This document shows, in pieces, positions 20,387-29,220 of a stretch of 64,000 bases of DNA. The notes beneath the pieces are model-generated. The model saw only the letters and a list, made by a program, of their open reading frames with translations, searched no databases and had not been told where the DNA came from. This DNA comes from Alphaproteobacteria bacterium (GTDB lineage: Bacteria; Pseudomonadota; Alphaproteobacteria; Caulobacterales; Maricaulaceae): contig JAJRSJ010000007.1 of assembly GCA_024278855.1 (NCBI GenBank), positions 1 to 64,000 on the forward strand. The letters are read 5' to 3'. The first letter of the stretch is position 1; each line of letters starts with the position of its first letter. A program made the position numbers and the translations under genes.

Positions 20387-21159
20387 GCGAGAATGTATGT
20401 GTCCTGATTTTGGCTGGTCAGCGCGCCAATAAAAACGGGGAAAGAGTTGTAGACCCGTTGCTCGCCGGCACAGGGGTTTCCTGGAAAGCTTTGCTGCCTA
20501 TTCGCGGCAAACCCATGGTCGGTTATGTTTTGGCAGCACTGGATGCCAGCAAAACTGTTTCGCGGCCCTATTGGATTAGCGGTCTTGATAAAGACCTGAT
20601 TGACCAAAGCCTTAATCAGTCCCCATCTGAAGGTGGGCCGGCCAGTAGTGTTGTTGTTGCCGCCAAAGCGGGGCTGCCCTATCCGTTCATGGTGACCACG
20701 TGTGATCATCCTTTGTTAAGTTCGGATATGGTCGAGTATTTTTTGCAAGAAAGCCAAGCTAGCGGCGCAGATTTTACCTTAGGCTTGGCGACGAAAGACA
20801 TCATCCACCCCGCTTATCCCAATGTCAAACGGACTTATTTGAAGTTTAAAAATCAACATGTGTCGGGATGTAATTTATTTTATGTGCGCAATGAAAAAGG
20901 GCTGGAAGCGATCAAGTTTTGGCGCGCCGCTCAACATGATCGTAAACGCCCGCTCAGATTGGCCCGCCGGCTCGGCTTTGGCATGTTGCTTAAATATTTA
21001 TCGGGTGGTTTAACGTTGGAAAAAGCTTTCGAACATGCTTCTAAATCATTGAGAATAGACGCTAAAGCTATACTTTTGCCTTTTGCTGAAGCTGCCATAG
21101 ACGTGGATAAACCGTCCGATCTTGTACTGGTAAAAGAGATTTTGAACGGTCATAAATGA
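20383..21159 (+). CDS. MobA-like NTP transferase domain protein
   Basis: VLILAGQR...ISWKALLPIRGKPMVGYVLAAL...TTCDHPLL; ATGA-type overlap with upstream gene. Confidence 0.75.
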   Translation: MSENVCVLILAGQRANKNGERVVDPLLAGTGVSWKALLPIRGKPMVGYVLAALDASKTVSRPYWISGLDKDLIDQSLNQSPSEGGPASSVVVAAKAGLPYPFMVTTCDHPLLSSDMVEYFLQESQASGADFTLGLATKDIIHPAYPNVKRTYLKFKNQHVSGCNLFYVRNEKGLEAIKFWRAAQHDRKRPLRLARRLGFGMLLKYLSGGLTLEKAFEHASKSLRIDAKAILLPFAEAAIDVDKPSDLVLVKEILNGHK

Positions 21160-22514
21160 GCCAGGATTTGCGCATTGCTGAAAAGGGTACGGTCGGGCGA
21201 CGGGTCGCCGCAAATACCGGCTTGATGGTTGGGGCAAAGGCGTTGGCTGCTTTAATCGGTCTGGCGTCCCTGATTATAGCAACGCAAACTTTGCCAATAG
21301 CGTCCGTCGGCATTATTTTATTCTTACACGCTTATATGCTGTTTTTTGCGGAAGTTGCGACATTCCAGTCCTGGCAAGCGGTCATAAAGTTCGGCGCCCA
21401 GGATGTAGAAGCCGGCAACAAAACCGCTTTATGCCGGCTCTTGCGGTTTTGTATTGCTTTGGATTTTGTCGGGGCAATGGTCGCATTTGTCCTGGCCGTC
21501 GCCGGATTATATGCTCTCCATATGCTCTTGCCCTTATTGCCATCATTTACGGGGCAAAATGATTTGCTAAATGCACATCAGATCACACAATACGGCATTG
21601 CCTATTGCTTGTTGGTGCTTGTGCACCAAGGGGGGGCATCGACAGGTCTATTTCGCTTGTTTGACAAATTCAAGCCTCTAGCTTTGCAAATTTTAGTTAT
21701 GCCGGTCGCAAGATTGATAGGTGTGGTCGTGGCTGCGGTTTACGGGGCAGGGCTCGAAGGTTTTTTGGTGGCGTGGTTTGTTGGCTCGTTTTTTGGGTAT
21801 TTGGCTCTGCCTGTATTTGCGGTGTTTGAGCTTAAATCCCGCAATTTACTTCACACCGTATTTAGCCAATGGCCCAGACTTAAAACCCGACATAAAGGCA
21901 TGTGGCCATTTGTCTGGAAAGCTAATATTGATGCATCTTTGGCCACGGGAACCACCCATTTACCGCTATTGTTGGTAATGCCCATTTTCGGGCCTGCATT
22001 TGTAGGTGTCTTCAAAGTGGCTGAGGAAATCGCCCGCTTGCTGTCCGAAGCCGTTTTGTTGTTAGACAGGGTGATTTACCCGGAATATGCCCGCATGATG
22101 GTGCGCGGGCAAGGCGGGCATATTTGGCGGATCGTCCTGAAAACCGGTGTCATCATGCTTGCATTTGGATTGGCATTATCGGCGCTTGTTTTGCTGGTTG
22201 GGCCTTATTTGATACCTTTGGTTTTTGGCCCAGACTATTTGGACGCCGTAGCCTTGTCGGTTCTTCTGGTGTTGGCGGCGACTTTAATGGGGGTTTCGGC
22301 CCCGCTTTACCCCGTTTTTTTCGCCGCAGGACATCCAGGGCGGGCCATATTTGCCAGGCTCGGCGGTTTGGTTTTATATGTGGTTTTAGTGTTTACTTTA
22401 AGCCAGTGGCTTGGCAAAACCGGGCCAGGTTGGGCGGCTATCGGGGGTAATTTATTGGCGGTCATCTTGGCGGTCTGGTTGGCAAAAAAAACCTTGGAAG
22501 CAAAACATGACTAA
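21156..22514 (+). CDS. Polysaccharide/lipid flippase-like membrane protein (Wzx/MATE-like)
   Basis: ~12 hydrophobic segments, VGRRVAANTGLMVGAKALAALIGLASLIIATQTLP; ATGA overlap with preceding gene. Confidence 0.75.
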   Translation: MSQDLRIAEKGTVGRRVAANTGLMVGAKALAALIGLASLIIATQTLPIASVGIILFLHAYMLFFAEVATFQSWQAVIKFGAQDVEAGNKTALCRLLRFCIALDFVGAMVAFVLAVAGLYALHMLLPLLPSFTGQNDLLNAHQITQYGIAYCLLVLVHQGGASTGLFRLFDKFKPLALQILVMPVARLIGVVVAAVYGAGLEGFLVAWFVGSFFGYLALPVFAVFELKSRNLLHTVFSQWPRLKTRHKGMWPFVWKANIDASLATGTTHLPLLLVMPIFGPAFVGVFKVAEEIARLLSEAVLLLDRVIYPEYARMMVRGQGGHIWRIVLKTGVIMLAFGLALSALVLLVGPYLIPLVFGPDYLDAVALSVLLVLAATLMGVSAPLYPVFFAAGHPGRAIFARLGGLVLYVVLVFTLSQWLGKTGPGWAAIGGNLLAVILAVWLAKKTLEAKHD

Positions 22515-23226
22515 ACAACGCATAGCCATATTCGATCTGGACGAGACCTTGACTAAAAAGGGGACATGGGGACGATTTGTTACTGGCACTTTACGGGGCA
22601 AACCTTTGAAATGGATACCGTTTCTAACATCGAGCCTGTTCTCGCAAGCCCGCTATATGTTGCGTTTTGGTCCCCGTGAACATGTGAAAGAAAACATGAT
22701 GCGCTGGACTTTGTCCGGTAAAACGCGTAGCGAACTGGAAGCTCTTGCGGCAGATTTTGCTGACAGGGAGGTTAATGAGGGGCTGCGTTTGCGCGCAAAA
22801 ACCATGATTGAGCAACACCGGGCCAATGGTGACCGTATCATAATTGCCAGCGCCGCCGTTGATTTGGTCGTCGGTCCGATTGCGCACAGGCTTGATATTA
22901 GCGAGATTGTCTGTACGAAAATGGCATATCTTGCAGATGATAGATTGTCTGGGAAATTAGGCGGCATGAATTGTTACGGGGCCAATAAATTACTTATGGT
23001 GAGGGCGTATTTGGAGCAGGAGGCGAAATTTAAACGCGGGCAAGCCCATATCACAATGTATTCAGACAGTCGTTCTGACCTTGATATAATGCGTTGGGCT
23101 GATGTAGGTATAGCGGTAAACCCGAGCCCGCGCCTTGCGGCGGTAACGGAAAAATATGGGTTTGAGGTTCAGGACTGGAACCAAGAAACAGACCAAGAAG
23201 CAGGCCAAGAAGCAAATAAGGACTAA
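22507..23226 (+). CDS. HAD-IB (SerB-like) phosphatase
   Basis: MTKQRIAIFDLDETLTKKGTW; ASAAVDLVVGPIA; YSDSRSDLDIMRWADVGIAVNP. ORF-track start 22411 is too far upstream. Confidence 0.85.
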   Translation: MTKQRIAIFDLDETLTKKGTWGRFVTGTLRGKPLKWIPFLTSSLFSQARYMLRFGPREHVKENMMRWTLSGKTRSELEALAADFADREVNEGLRLRAKTMIEQHRANGDRIIIASAAVDLVVGPIAHRLDISEIVCTKMAYLADDRLSGKLGGMNCYGANKLLMVRAYLEQEAKFKRGQAHITMYSDSRSDLDIMRWADVGIAVNPSPRLAAVTEKYGFEVQDWNQETDQEAGQEANKD

Positions 23227-23228
23227 TT

Positions 23229-24449
23229 ATGCGCATGTTAAAAACCATGATGAAGCGCTTTGTCAAAATCGGCAAATTGACAATAATAGACCTAGACGGT
23301 GAGGCCCATGAATTTGGCCCCGGCGGCGTGCCGACGGTTTGTATTAAATTACACGAGAAAAAACTTTACATGGATCTGTTCCTCAACCCCGAACTTAGAG
23401 CCGGCGAGGCCTATATGGACGGCAGTTTGACGGTTGAACAAGGCACAATCCGGGATTTCCTGACGCTGTTTGCGATCAATGCAGACAATTTGCGCGCCCA
23501 CCCTTTGCAAAAATCCATCCGGAAATATTACAAGCGGGTCAAACGTTTTCACCAGAGAAATTTTAAAAAAGCCGCCAAGTCCAATGTGCAGCACCATTAT
23601 GATTTGTCCAACGGTTTTTATAAACTGTTCCTGGACGACGATATGCAATATTCTTGCGCCTATTTTGAGCGTGAAGATATGACACTTGCAGAAGCGCAAT
23701 TGGCCAAAAAACGCCATATTGCCGCCAAGCTCGATTTAAAGCCGGGCCAAAAAGTGCTTGATATTGGCTGTGGCTGGGGCGGAATGGCTATATATCTGGC
23801 GCAAAATTTTGATGTCCATGTCACGGGTGTCACCCTGTCTACCCAACAACACAAATTGGCTATTGAGCGAGTTGTCAAAGCGGGGTTGACGGGCAAGGTC
23901 GATATTTTGCTGCAAGATTACCGCGATTTGCCCGGGCCGTTTGACCGGATTGTTTCGGTCGGCATGTTCGAACATGTTGGCACGCCGCAATTTAGCGAGT
24001 TTTTTAATAAAGTGCATGATCTGCTCACGGATGACGGGGCTATGTTGCTGCATTCTATCGGGCGCAGGGGCGGGCCTGGGTCTACGGCGCGCTGGATCCG
24101 AAAATATATATTCCCCGGCGGTTACTCTCCGGCCTTGTCCGAAACCATAGCCGTGGTCGAGCAGTCCGGGCTTTGGATTACGGATATGGAAATTTTGCGC
24201 CTGCATTATGCCAAAACCCTCCGGCAATGGGATAGGAATTTCCAAGCCAACCGCGACAAAGTGTCCTCTATGATGGACGAGAAGTTTTGTCGTATGTGGG
24301 AGTTCTATTTAATCATCAGCGAGCTTTCCTTTATTTACGGCAAAAACATGAATTTTCAAATGCAATTGACCAAGGATCGAAACGCATTGCCCATAACCAG
24401 AGATTATATGGGCAAGGTGGAAGCGAAGCTGAGACGCAGGAAAAATTGA
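23229..24449 (+). CDS. Cyclopropane-fatty-acyl-phospholipid synthase family SAM methyltransferase
   Basis: NVQHHYDLSNGFYKLFLDDDMQYSCAYF, VLDIGCGWGGMAIYLAQ, VSVGMFEHVG. Confidence 0.9.
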   Translation: MRMLKTMMKRFVKIGKLTIIDLDGEAHEFGPGGVPTVCIKLHEKKLYMDLFLNPELRAGEAYMDGSLTVEQGTIRDFLTLFAINADNLRAHPLQKSIRKYYKRVKRFHQRNFKKAAKSNVQHHYDLSNGFYKLFLDDDMQYSCAYFEREDMTLAEAQLAKKRHIAAKLDLKPGQKVLDIGCGWGGMAIYLAQNFDVHVTGVTLSTQQHKLAIERVVKAGLTGKVDILLQDYRDLPGPFDRIVSVGMFEHVGTPQFSEFFNKVHDLLTDDGAMLLHSIGRRGGPGSTARWIRKYIFPGGYSPALSETIAVVEQSGLWITDMEILRLHYAKTLRQWDRNFQANRDKVSSMMDEKFCRMWEFYLIISELSFIYGKNMNFQMQLTKDRNALPITRDYMGKVEAKLRRRKN

Positions 24450-24456
24450 GGGTAAT

Positions 24457-25287
24457 ATGGCTAATGTTGAAAATATTCAAGCGAACGAAATTCCTGCACC
24501 TGAGCGCCCGAAATCCATTTCCAGCCCGCGCCGCCGTTTCATCAAAAAGCTTGGCAAGAAACTCCTGCAAACGGTTTCGCGCATCCAAACCAAACAATCT
24601 CTGGTGCCAACCACACCGTTTATTGATATTGAGCATTTTGAATTTCTGCCCCAGTTCGCCGACAATTGGGAGATTGTTCGAGATGAAGCCCTTGAGGTTT
24701 TGAAATACCGGGACGACATTCCCGGTTTTGAAGATGTTTCGCCGGACCAATACCGGATCGCCAAGAAAAACCAGTGGAAAACCTTTGTCTTGCACGGTTT
24801 TGGCACCCGGCTTGAGAAAAATGCCAAATTGGCTCCCTTTACGACTAAAATGCTGGAAACCATTCCGAATTTGCAAACATCATGGTTCTCTATTTTAGCC
24901 CCCGGCTACCATATTCCGGCCCATAAAGGTGTAACCAAAGGCATTGTGCGTGGCCACCTCGGGCTGATTATTCCGAAAGATAATGAAAAATGCCGCATCC
25001 GTGTCCATGACCAGATAAAACCTTGGCATGAGGGTAGTTTGTTTGTCCTAGACGATACTTATGAACACGAGGTTTGGAATGATACGGACGAAGAGCGGGT
25101 CATTCTTTTGTTTGATTGGGACCGACCCATGAAATTTTGGGGACGTTTTCTCAACGGGCTGATGATGCGTTTGATGAAAATGACCGCCTATTACCAAGAC
25201 CCCAAGAAAAACCTGGAAAACGCCGAAGCCCGCATGGAGGCGGCTATTAAACGTGCCGATGCCAATTTGGAGAAAATGTCGGATTAA
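24457..25287 (+). CDS. Aspartyl/asparaginyl beta-hydroxylase-family dioxygenase (LpxO-like)
   Basis: YHIPAHKGVTKGIVRGHLGLIIPKDNEKCRIRVHDQIKPWHEGSLFVLDDTYEHEVWNDTDEERVILLFDWDRP. Confidence 0.85.
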   Translation: MANVENIQANEIPAPERPKSISSPRRRFIKKLGKKLLQTVSRIQTKQSLVPTTPFIDIEHFEFLPQFADNWEIVRDEALEVLKYRDDIPGFEDVSPDQYRIAKKNQWKTFVLHGFGTRLEKNAKLAPFTTKMLETIPNLQTSWFSILAPGYHIPAHKGVTKGIVRGHLGLIIPKDNEKCRIRVHDQIKPWHEGSLFVLDDTYEHEVWNDTDEERVILLFDWDRPMKFWGRFLNGLMMRLMKMTAYYQDPKKNLENAEARMEAAIKRADANLEKMSD

Positions 25288-25365
25288 AAGCCTTCACAGA
25301 TTTGTGTGTTGCAAGTGATGGCGAAATCGCCAGTCTAAATCGCAGTTGGTAAAATGGAGGTTTAA

Positions 25366-25911
25366 ATGGTTGGCATGGTTTCAAGGTTTAGGTCTGGGTT
25401 GGCCGCAATAGTGTTGGTCAGTGCATTTATTACGCCCGGAGTAGTTTTAACCGCAAATGCAGGGCAGCCAATGCATAATCTTTCAGGATATCCTGTTTAT
25501 GACACTGGACGATTTATAAATACCGAATATCATTATAAGCGCGGCGTAAAGCATTTTGAAGCGCGTGATTATACCAAAGCTTACAAATCGTTTTATCAGG
25601 TTTTATTGGAAAAACCCCAAGACGCGAACACGAATTATTATATGGCGCGTGTAATGGCTATGCGCGGCAATCATAGGGGGGCCATAAGTAAGTATAAACA
25701 GGCTCTGAGATACTATACAAACTCACCTATCTTGCTTGCAGGCCTTGGCAATTCTTATGTAAAATCAAACCAACAACTTAAAGCTCGCAACATTATGGCA
25801 AAATTGGACAACATGTCGAATGATTGCAATAATACATGCGAAGATGCCCCGCAAATTGCAGTGTCGCTACATATTGTTGCATTGTCATTGTTTCCTGAGC
25901 CCACTACCTAG
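25366..25911 (+). CDS. Secreted TPR-containing hypothetical protein
   Basis: Signal peptide; YHYKRGVKHFEARDYTKAYKSFYQVLLEKPQDANTNYYMARV tandem TPR-like helices. Confidence 0.7.
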   Translation: MVGMVSRFRSGLAAIVLVSAFITPGVVLTANAGQPMHNLSGYPVYDTGRFINTEYHYKRGVKHFEARDYTKAYKSFYQVLLEKPQDANTNYYMARVMAMRGNHRGAISKYKQALRYYTNSPILLAGLGNSYVKSNQQLKARNIMAKLDNMSNDCNNTCEDAPQIAVSLHIVALSLFPEPTT

Positions 25912-25944
25912 TTGGGTGAAAACGCAAACACAGTAAATCGCAAC

Positions 25945-26568
25945 TTAATGCCGTCTTAGTGACATGACCGCTTTGGCTAATGGTATTGGCGTTTCGGTTA
26001 CGAATTTCGCGTCTACTGCGGAATGGTTGGGCAGGGCCTCAAGTCGGGTTGGTTCTGATTGCCAGCGGCGCAGGATGATTTTACCGTCTAGCTCAAATAA
26101 GTAACATTTACCGTCCTCCAACTCGCCAAAACCATTATCAAATATAATGGCAGCGCCTATGGGGAAATAAGCTGCCATATTTGGATCATTGGCAATGAGG
26201 GCAAATGGTTGATGGGCATTGAGAGACAAGGCGACATAATCCCGTGCGCCGGAAAGCGTCAGAACGCCACCTTTAATATTTTGCTTGCTCGGCCAAGGTG
26301 AAAGCGGAATATGGTGTATTTGTCTCGCCAAGTAGGTCTTGGGCGTATGTTCGCTGTTCACCTGCATATCCTCGCCGACCCTGATCCAGTTGGAAGATTT
26401 GCTCAGAATGCCGGCAAGGCGATCTAGGGCATTTTGGCGCGGGACATGGGAATCGTTTTCCCAATTGGCGACAGTCGGTTGGCTGACTTTGGCGGCTTGT
26501 GCCAGTTCAACTTGAGAAAACCCTTGTCCAAGCCTAGCTTGCCTGATGCGTTCACCGATAGAATCCAT
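25945..26568 (-). CDS. XRE-family HTH regulator with S24/LexA-like C-terminal domain (catalytic residues apparently lost)
   Basis: IGERIRQARLGQGFSQVELAQAAKVSQPTVANWENDSHVPR HTH; C-terminal NDPNMAAYFPIGAAIIFDN...CYLFELDGKIILRRW. Confidence 0.8.
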   Translation of the reverse strand: MDSIGERIRQARLGQGFSQVELAQAAKVSQPTVANWENDSHVPRQNALDRLAGILSKSSNWIRVGEDMQVNSEHTPKTYLARQIHHIPLSPWPSKQNIKGGVLTLSGARDYVALSLNAHQPFALIANDPNMAAYFPIGAAIIFDNGFGELEDGKCYLFELDGKIILRRWQSEPTRLEALPNHSAVDAKFVTETPIPLAKAVMSLRRH

Positions 26569-26819
26569 GCCTTGCTCCTGTTGTTTGAATATGCATATAA
26601 GATAAACAAATAAAAAGTCCACATATATTTAATGAAAGCAAATAGTCGTGCTGCCGAAAAAGTGCAGTAAAGCGCACGACTTTCTAAAAAATAGGTAATG
26701 TTAGTGTGGAAAATTTATATCTGAACCTAAGGTGAACAATATCAGGCATTAGAGTCTTACAAAAAAGATATAATTATTACTAATAAATACCTTGCATAAC
26801 TAATAATCGTTAACTATAT

Positions 26820-26851
26820 GGTGGGTGTCGAGGGACACGAACCCCCATGCT
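26820..26851 (-). other. Degraded tRNA 3'-end-like sequence (T-arm-like stem, acceptor 3' strand, CCA)
   Basis: Reverse strand reads ...GGGGG-TTCGTGT-CCCTC-GACACCC-A-CCA; no matching GGGTGTC 5' acceptor found nearby; T-loop position 58 not A. Confidence 0.35.
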
Positions 26852-26884
26852 TCAGGGACGGAGCATCAAGACTATGAGGATTTT

Positions 26885-27085
26885 ATGACTGGTGATTATT
26901 GTACACGCGAAGGTGCCGAGCGCATCAAACAGCAAATTGAAGACTATTGGGCTGACCGTGGTCGCAAAGTATCGATCAATTTGATCAAAGGCGGATTTTT
27001 GGCATCCATGCGCTCAGCGCGCACGGATGTACGCTCCAACATGGTCAACGGTATCCCAACCAATAACCATGAGAATTTTGCTTAA
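26885..27085 (+). CDS. Small conserved-looking hypothetical protein
   Basis: MTGDYCTREGAERIKQQIEDYWADRGRKVSINLIKGGFLASMRSARTDVRSNMVNGIP; start at ATG 26885 favoured over GTG 26825, which lies inside the tRNA-like sequence. Confidence 0.65.
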   Translation: MTGDYCTREGAERIKQQIEDYWADRGRKVSINLIKGGFLASMRSARTDVRSNMVNGIPTNNHENFA

Positions 27086-27086
27086 A

Positions 27087-27764
27087 TTATTGTAGAACAT
27101 CATTGAGGGCGGATGGTAGGTCGCGAAAACTTCGCAGGACGGCATCCGCTCCAAATGTGTGTACAGATATAGGCGAATAGCCATAGCTCATCAATATCAC
27201 CGGGACTTTAGCCGCCCGTGCCGCCAAGACATCCGGGGCACCATCACCAATCATAACGATATTGCTTACTCCGCGATGCCCGACTGCCGTGAATATATGC
27301 TCCGGCGACGGTTTGCTGGCGGGTGTATCGCCCGCGCCAATAATCCTGTCAAAAAACTGCGATAACCCAAGCTGCTCAAGCAATGGTCTGGCCATGACAC
27401 CGGGCTTGTTTGTACAGACACTAAGCTGCGCACCATTTCTTTTAAGCTGGGCCAATGTTTCGGGGACGCCGGGATAGGCGCGTGAGACTTGCGTCAGGTC
27501 TTGTGCGTATAATGCCAGGAATTTTTGTTGTACGGATAAGGCGTGATTTTCTGACAAATCTCTGCCGCTATTGTCGTAAGCTTGGCGAATCATAGCCATG
27601 GAGCCAAAACCGATCAATGAGCGGGCATCTTCAACGGCGACTGGGTCTAGTCCGTCTGGGGCAATCACTTGGTTCAGTACCCGCACCAAATCAGGTGCCG
27701 TATCCACCAAAGTCCCGTCCAAATCAAAAGTAATTGATGGGTTTTTAAACATCGTTGTGGGCAT
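27087..27764 (-). CDS. gph: HAD hydrolase, phosphoglycolate phosphatase-like
   Basis: ITFDLDGTLVDTAPDLVRVLNQV, SVCTNKPGVMARPLLEQLGL, MIGDGAPDVLAARAAKVP. Confidence 0.85.
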   Translation of the reverse strand: MPTTMFKNPSITFDLDGTLVDTAPDLVRVLNQVIAPDGLDPVAVEDARSLIGFGSMAMIRQAYDNSGRDLSENHALSVQQKFLALYAQDLTQVSRAYPGVPETLAQLKRNGAQLSVCTNKPGVMARPLLEQLGLSQFFDRIIGAGDTPASKPSPEHIFTAVGHRGVSNIVMIGDGAPDVLAARAAKVPVILMSYGYSPISVHTFGADAVLRSFRDLPSALNDVLQ

Positions 27765-27821
27765 ATGTTCTCATATTGTATACTAAGCCTTATAAGCAAA
27801 AATAATGTGTAAGGTATAATA

Positions 27822-29192
27822 ATGTCAAAAACCACCAAGAGAATTGAAGCGAGGCGGGCAGCGATTATTCTGGCGGCGGGTAAAAGCACGCGGATGAAAT
27901 CCGGTAAATCCAAAGTCTTGCACGAAGTTGGCGGTTTGCCCATGCTGGCTTGGGTGACGAAACTGGCCCGTTCGGCGGGCGTAGAGAAAATAATTTGCGT
28001 GGTCGGTGAGGTCAATAAAGATGTGCGCACGGCGGCGGAAAATTTGGGACTTGAGATTGCTTTGCAAGAACCGCAATTGGGAACGGGCCATGCGGTTGGG
28101 TGCGCCCAAAAACATATGGACGGATTTAGCGGCGACGTGGCCGTGTTGTATGCGGACACCCCGCTCATCCGCGCTGAAACTCTGGCCCGTGTCTTTACGG
28201 CACTGGAACAAGATTGCCATGTAGCCGTTATGGGATTTGAAACGAAAAAACCGGCCGCTTATGGTCGTTTGATCGAGCAAGACGGCAAACTGGTTAAAAT
28301 CGTCGAAGCCAAAGACGCAAGCCCCGAAGAATTACAGGTCAATTTGTGCAATAGCGGCGTCATGGCCAGCTCTGCTGCGGATATGTTTATGGCCGTGTCC
28401 AAGCTTGGCAATGACAATGCCAATCGTGAATATTATTTAACCGATATCGTAGAAATTCTGCGAAATTCAGGCAAAACGGCAATGGCGGTGCATGCGGATG
28501 AGGCCGAGATATTGGGGGTGAATTCCCGCCGTGATCTGGCCCAGGCCGAGCAAGGTTTTCAGGCGTTTATGCGGGCCGGGTTTATGGATGCAGGCGTGAC
28601 CTTGCGTGATCCTGACAGTATTTATTTTTCCTGGGATACCGACATAGAGCCTGAAGCCGAAATTGGCGCAAATGTTGTGTTTGGCCCCGGATGTTTCGTG
28701 GCGAGCGGGGCTGTCATCCACCCGTTTTGTCACCTTGAAGGGGCGACAATAGGCAAAAACACGCAAATTGGCCCCTTTGCCCGGCTGCGCCCCGGCACCC
28801 ATATGGGGGAGAATTCCAAGGCCGGAAATTTTGTTGAAGTTAAAAAATCGGTCATCGGCAAGGGCAGCAAAATCAATCATCTAAGTTATATTGGCGATGC
28901 GCAGATCGGCGAGGGGGTCAATGTAGGAGCCGGTACTATAACCTGTAATTATGATGGCTATAACAAACACAAGACGGTTATTGGCGACGGCGCATTTATC
29001 GGTACTAATTCATCCTTAGTGGCGCCGCTGAACATTGGGGCAGGGGCCTATCTGGGCAGCGGCGGTGTTATCACTGACGATGTACCGGATGATGCCTTGG
29101 CATTGGGGCGCGCTAAACAAGCCAATAAACAAGGCTGGGCCAAACGCTACCGCGCCGCTCAGGAAAAGCGTTCGAAAAAAAAGCGAAGTTGA
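27822..29192 (+). CDS. glmU: Bifunctional UDP-GlcNAc diphosphorylase/glucosamine-1-phosphate N-acetyltransferase
   Basis: AAIILAAGKSTRMKSGKSKVLHEVGG; C-terminal left-handed beta helix hexapeptides, GAGTITCNYDGYNKHKTVIGDGAFIGTNSSLVAPL. Confidence 0.97.
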   Translation: MSKTTKRIEARRAAIILAAGKSTRMKSGKSKVLHEVGGLPMLAWVTKLARSAGVEKIICVVGEVNKDVRTAAENLGLEIALQEPQLGTGHAVGCAQKHMDGFSGDVAVLYADTPLIRAETLARVFTALEQDCHVAVMGFETKKPAAYGRLIEQDGKLVKIVEAKDASPEELQVNLCNSGVMASSAADMFMAVSKLGNDNANREYYLTDIVEILRNSGKTAMAVHADEAEILGVNSRRDLAQAEQGFQAFMRAGFMDAGVTLRDPDSIYFSWDTDIEPEAEIGANVVFGPGCFVASGAVIHPFCHLEGATIGKNTQIGPFARLRPGTHMGENSKAGNFVEVKKSVIGKGSKINHLSYIGDAQIGEGVNVGAGTITCNYDGYNKHKTVIGDGAFIGTNSSLVAPLNIGAGAYLGSGGVITDDVPDDALALGRAKQANKQGWAKRYRAAQEKRSKKKRS

Positions 29193-29220
29193 CAAGAACA
29201 AAACTGACAAGAGGAAAATC

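Noticed and set aside
26700-26860. tRNA-like 3' end as part of a permuted two-piece tmRNA
   Set aside because: No tag ORF or 5' acceptor piece found downstream on the minus strand, and the acceptor strand CCC lacks the U70 expected for the G3-U70 pair.
29035-29220. Extended N-terminus of the rpiA ORF
   Set aside because: Overlaps the glmU C-terminus; RpiA homology begins at GTG 29221.
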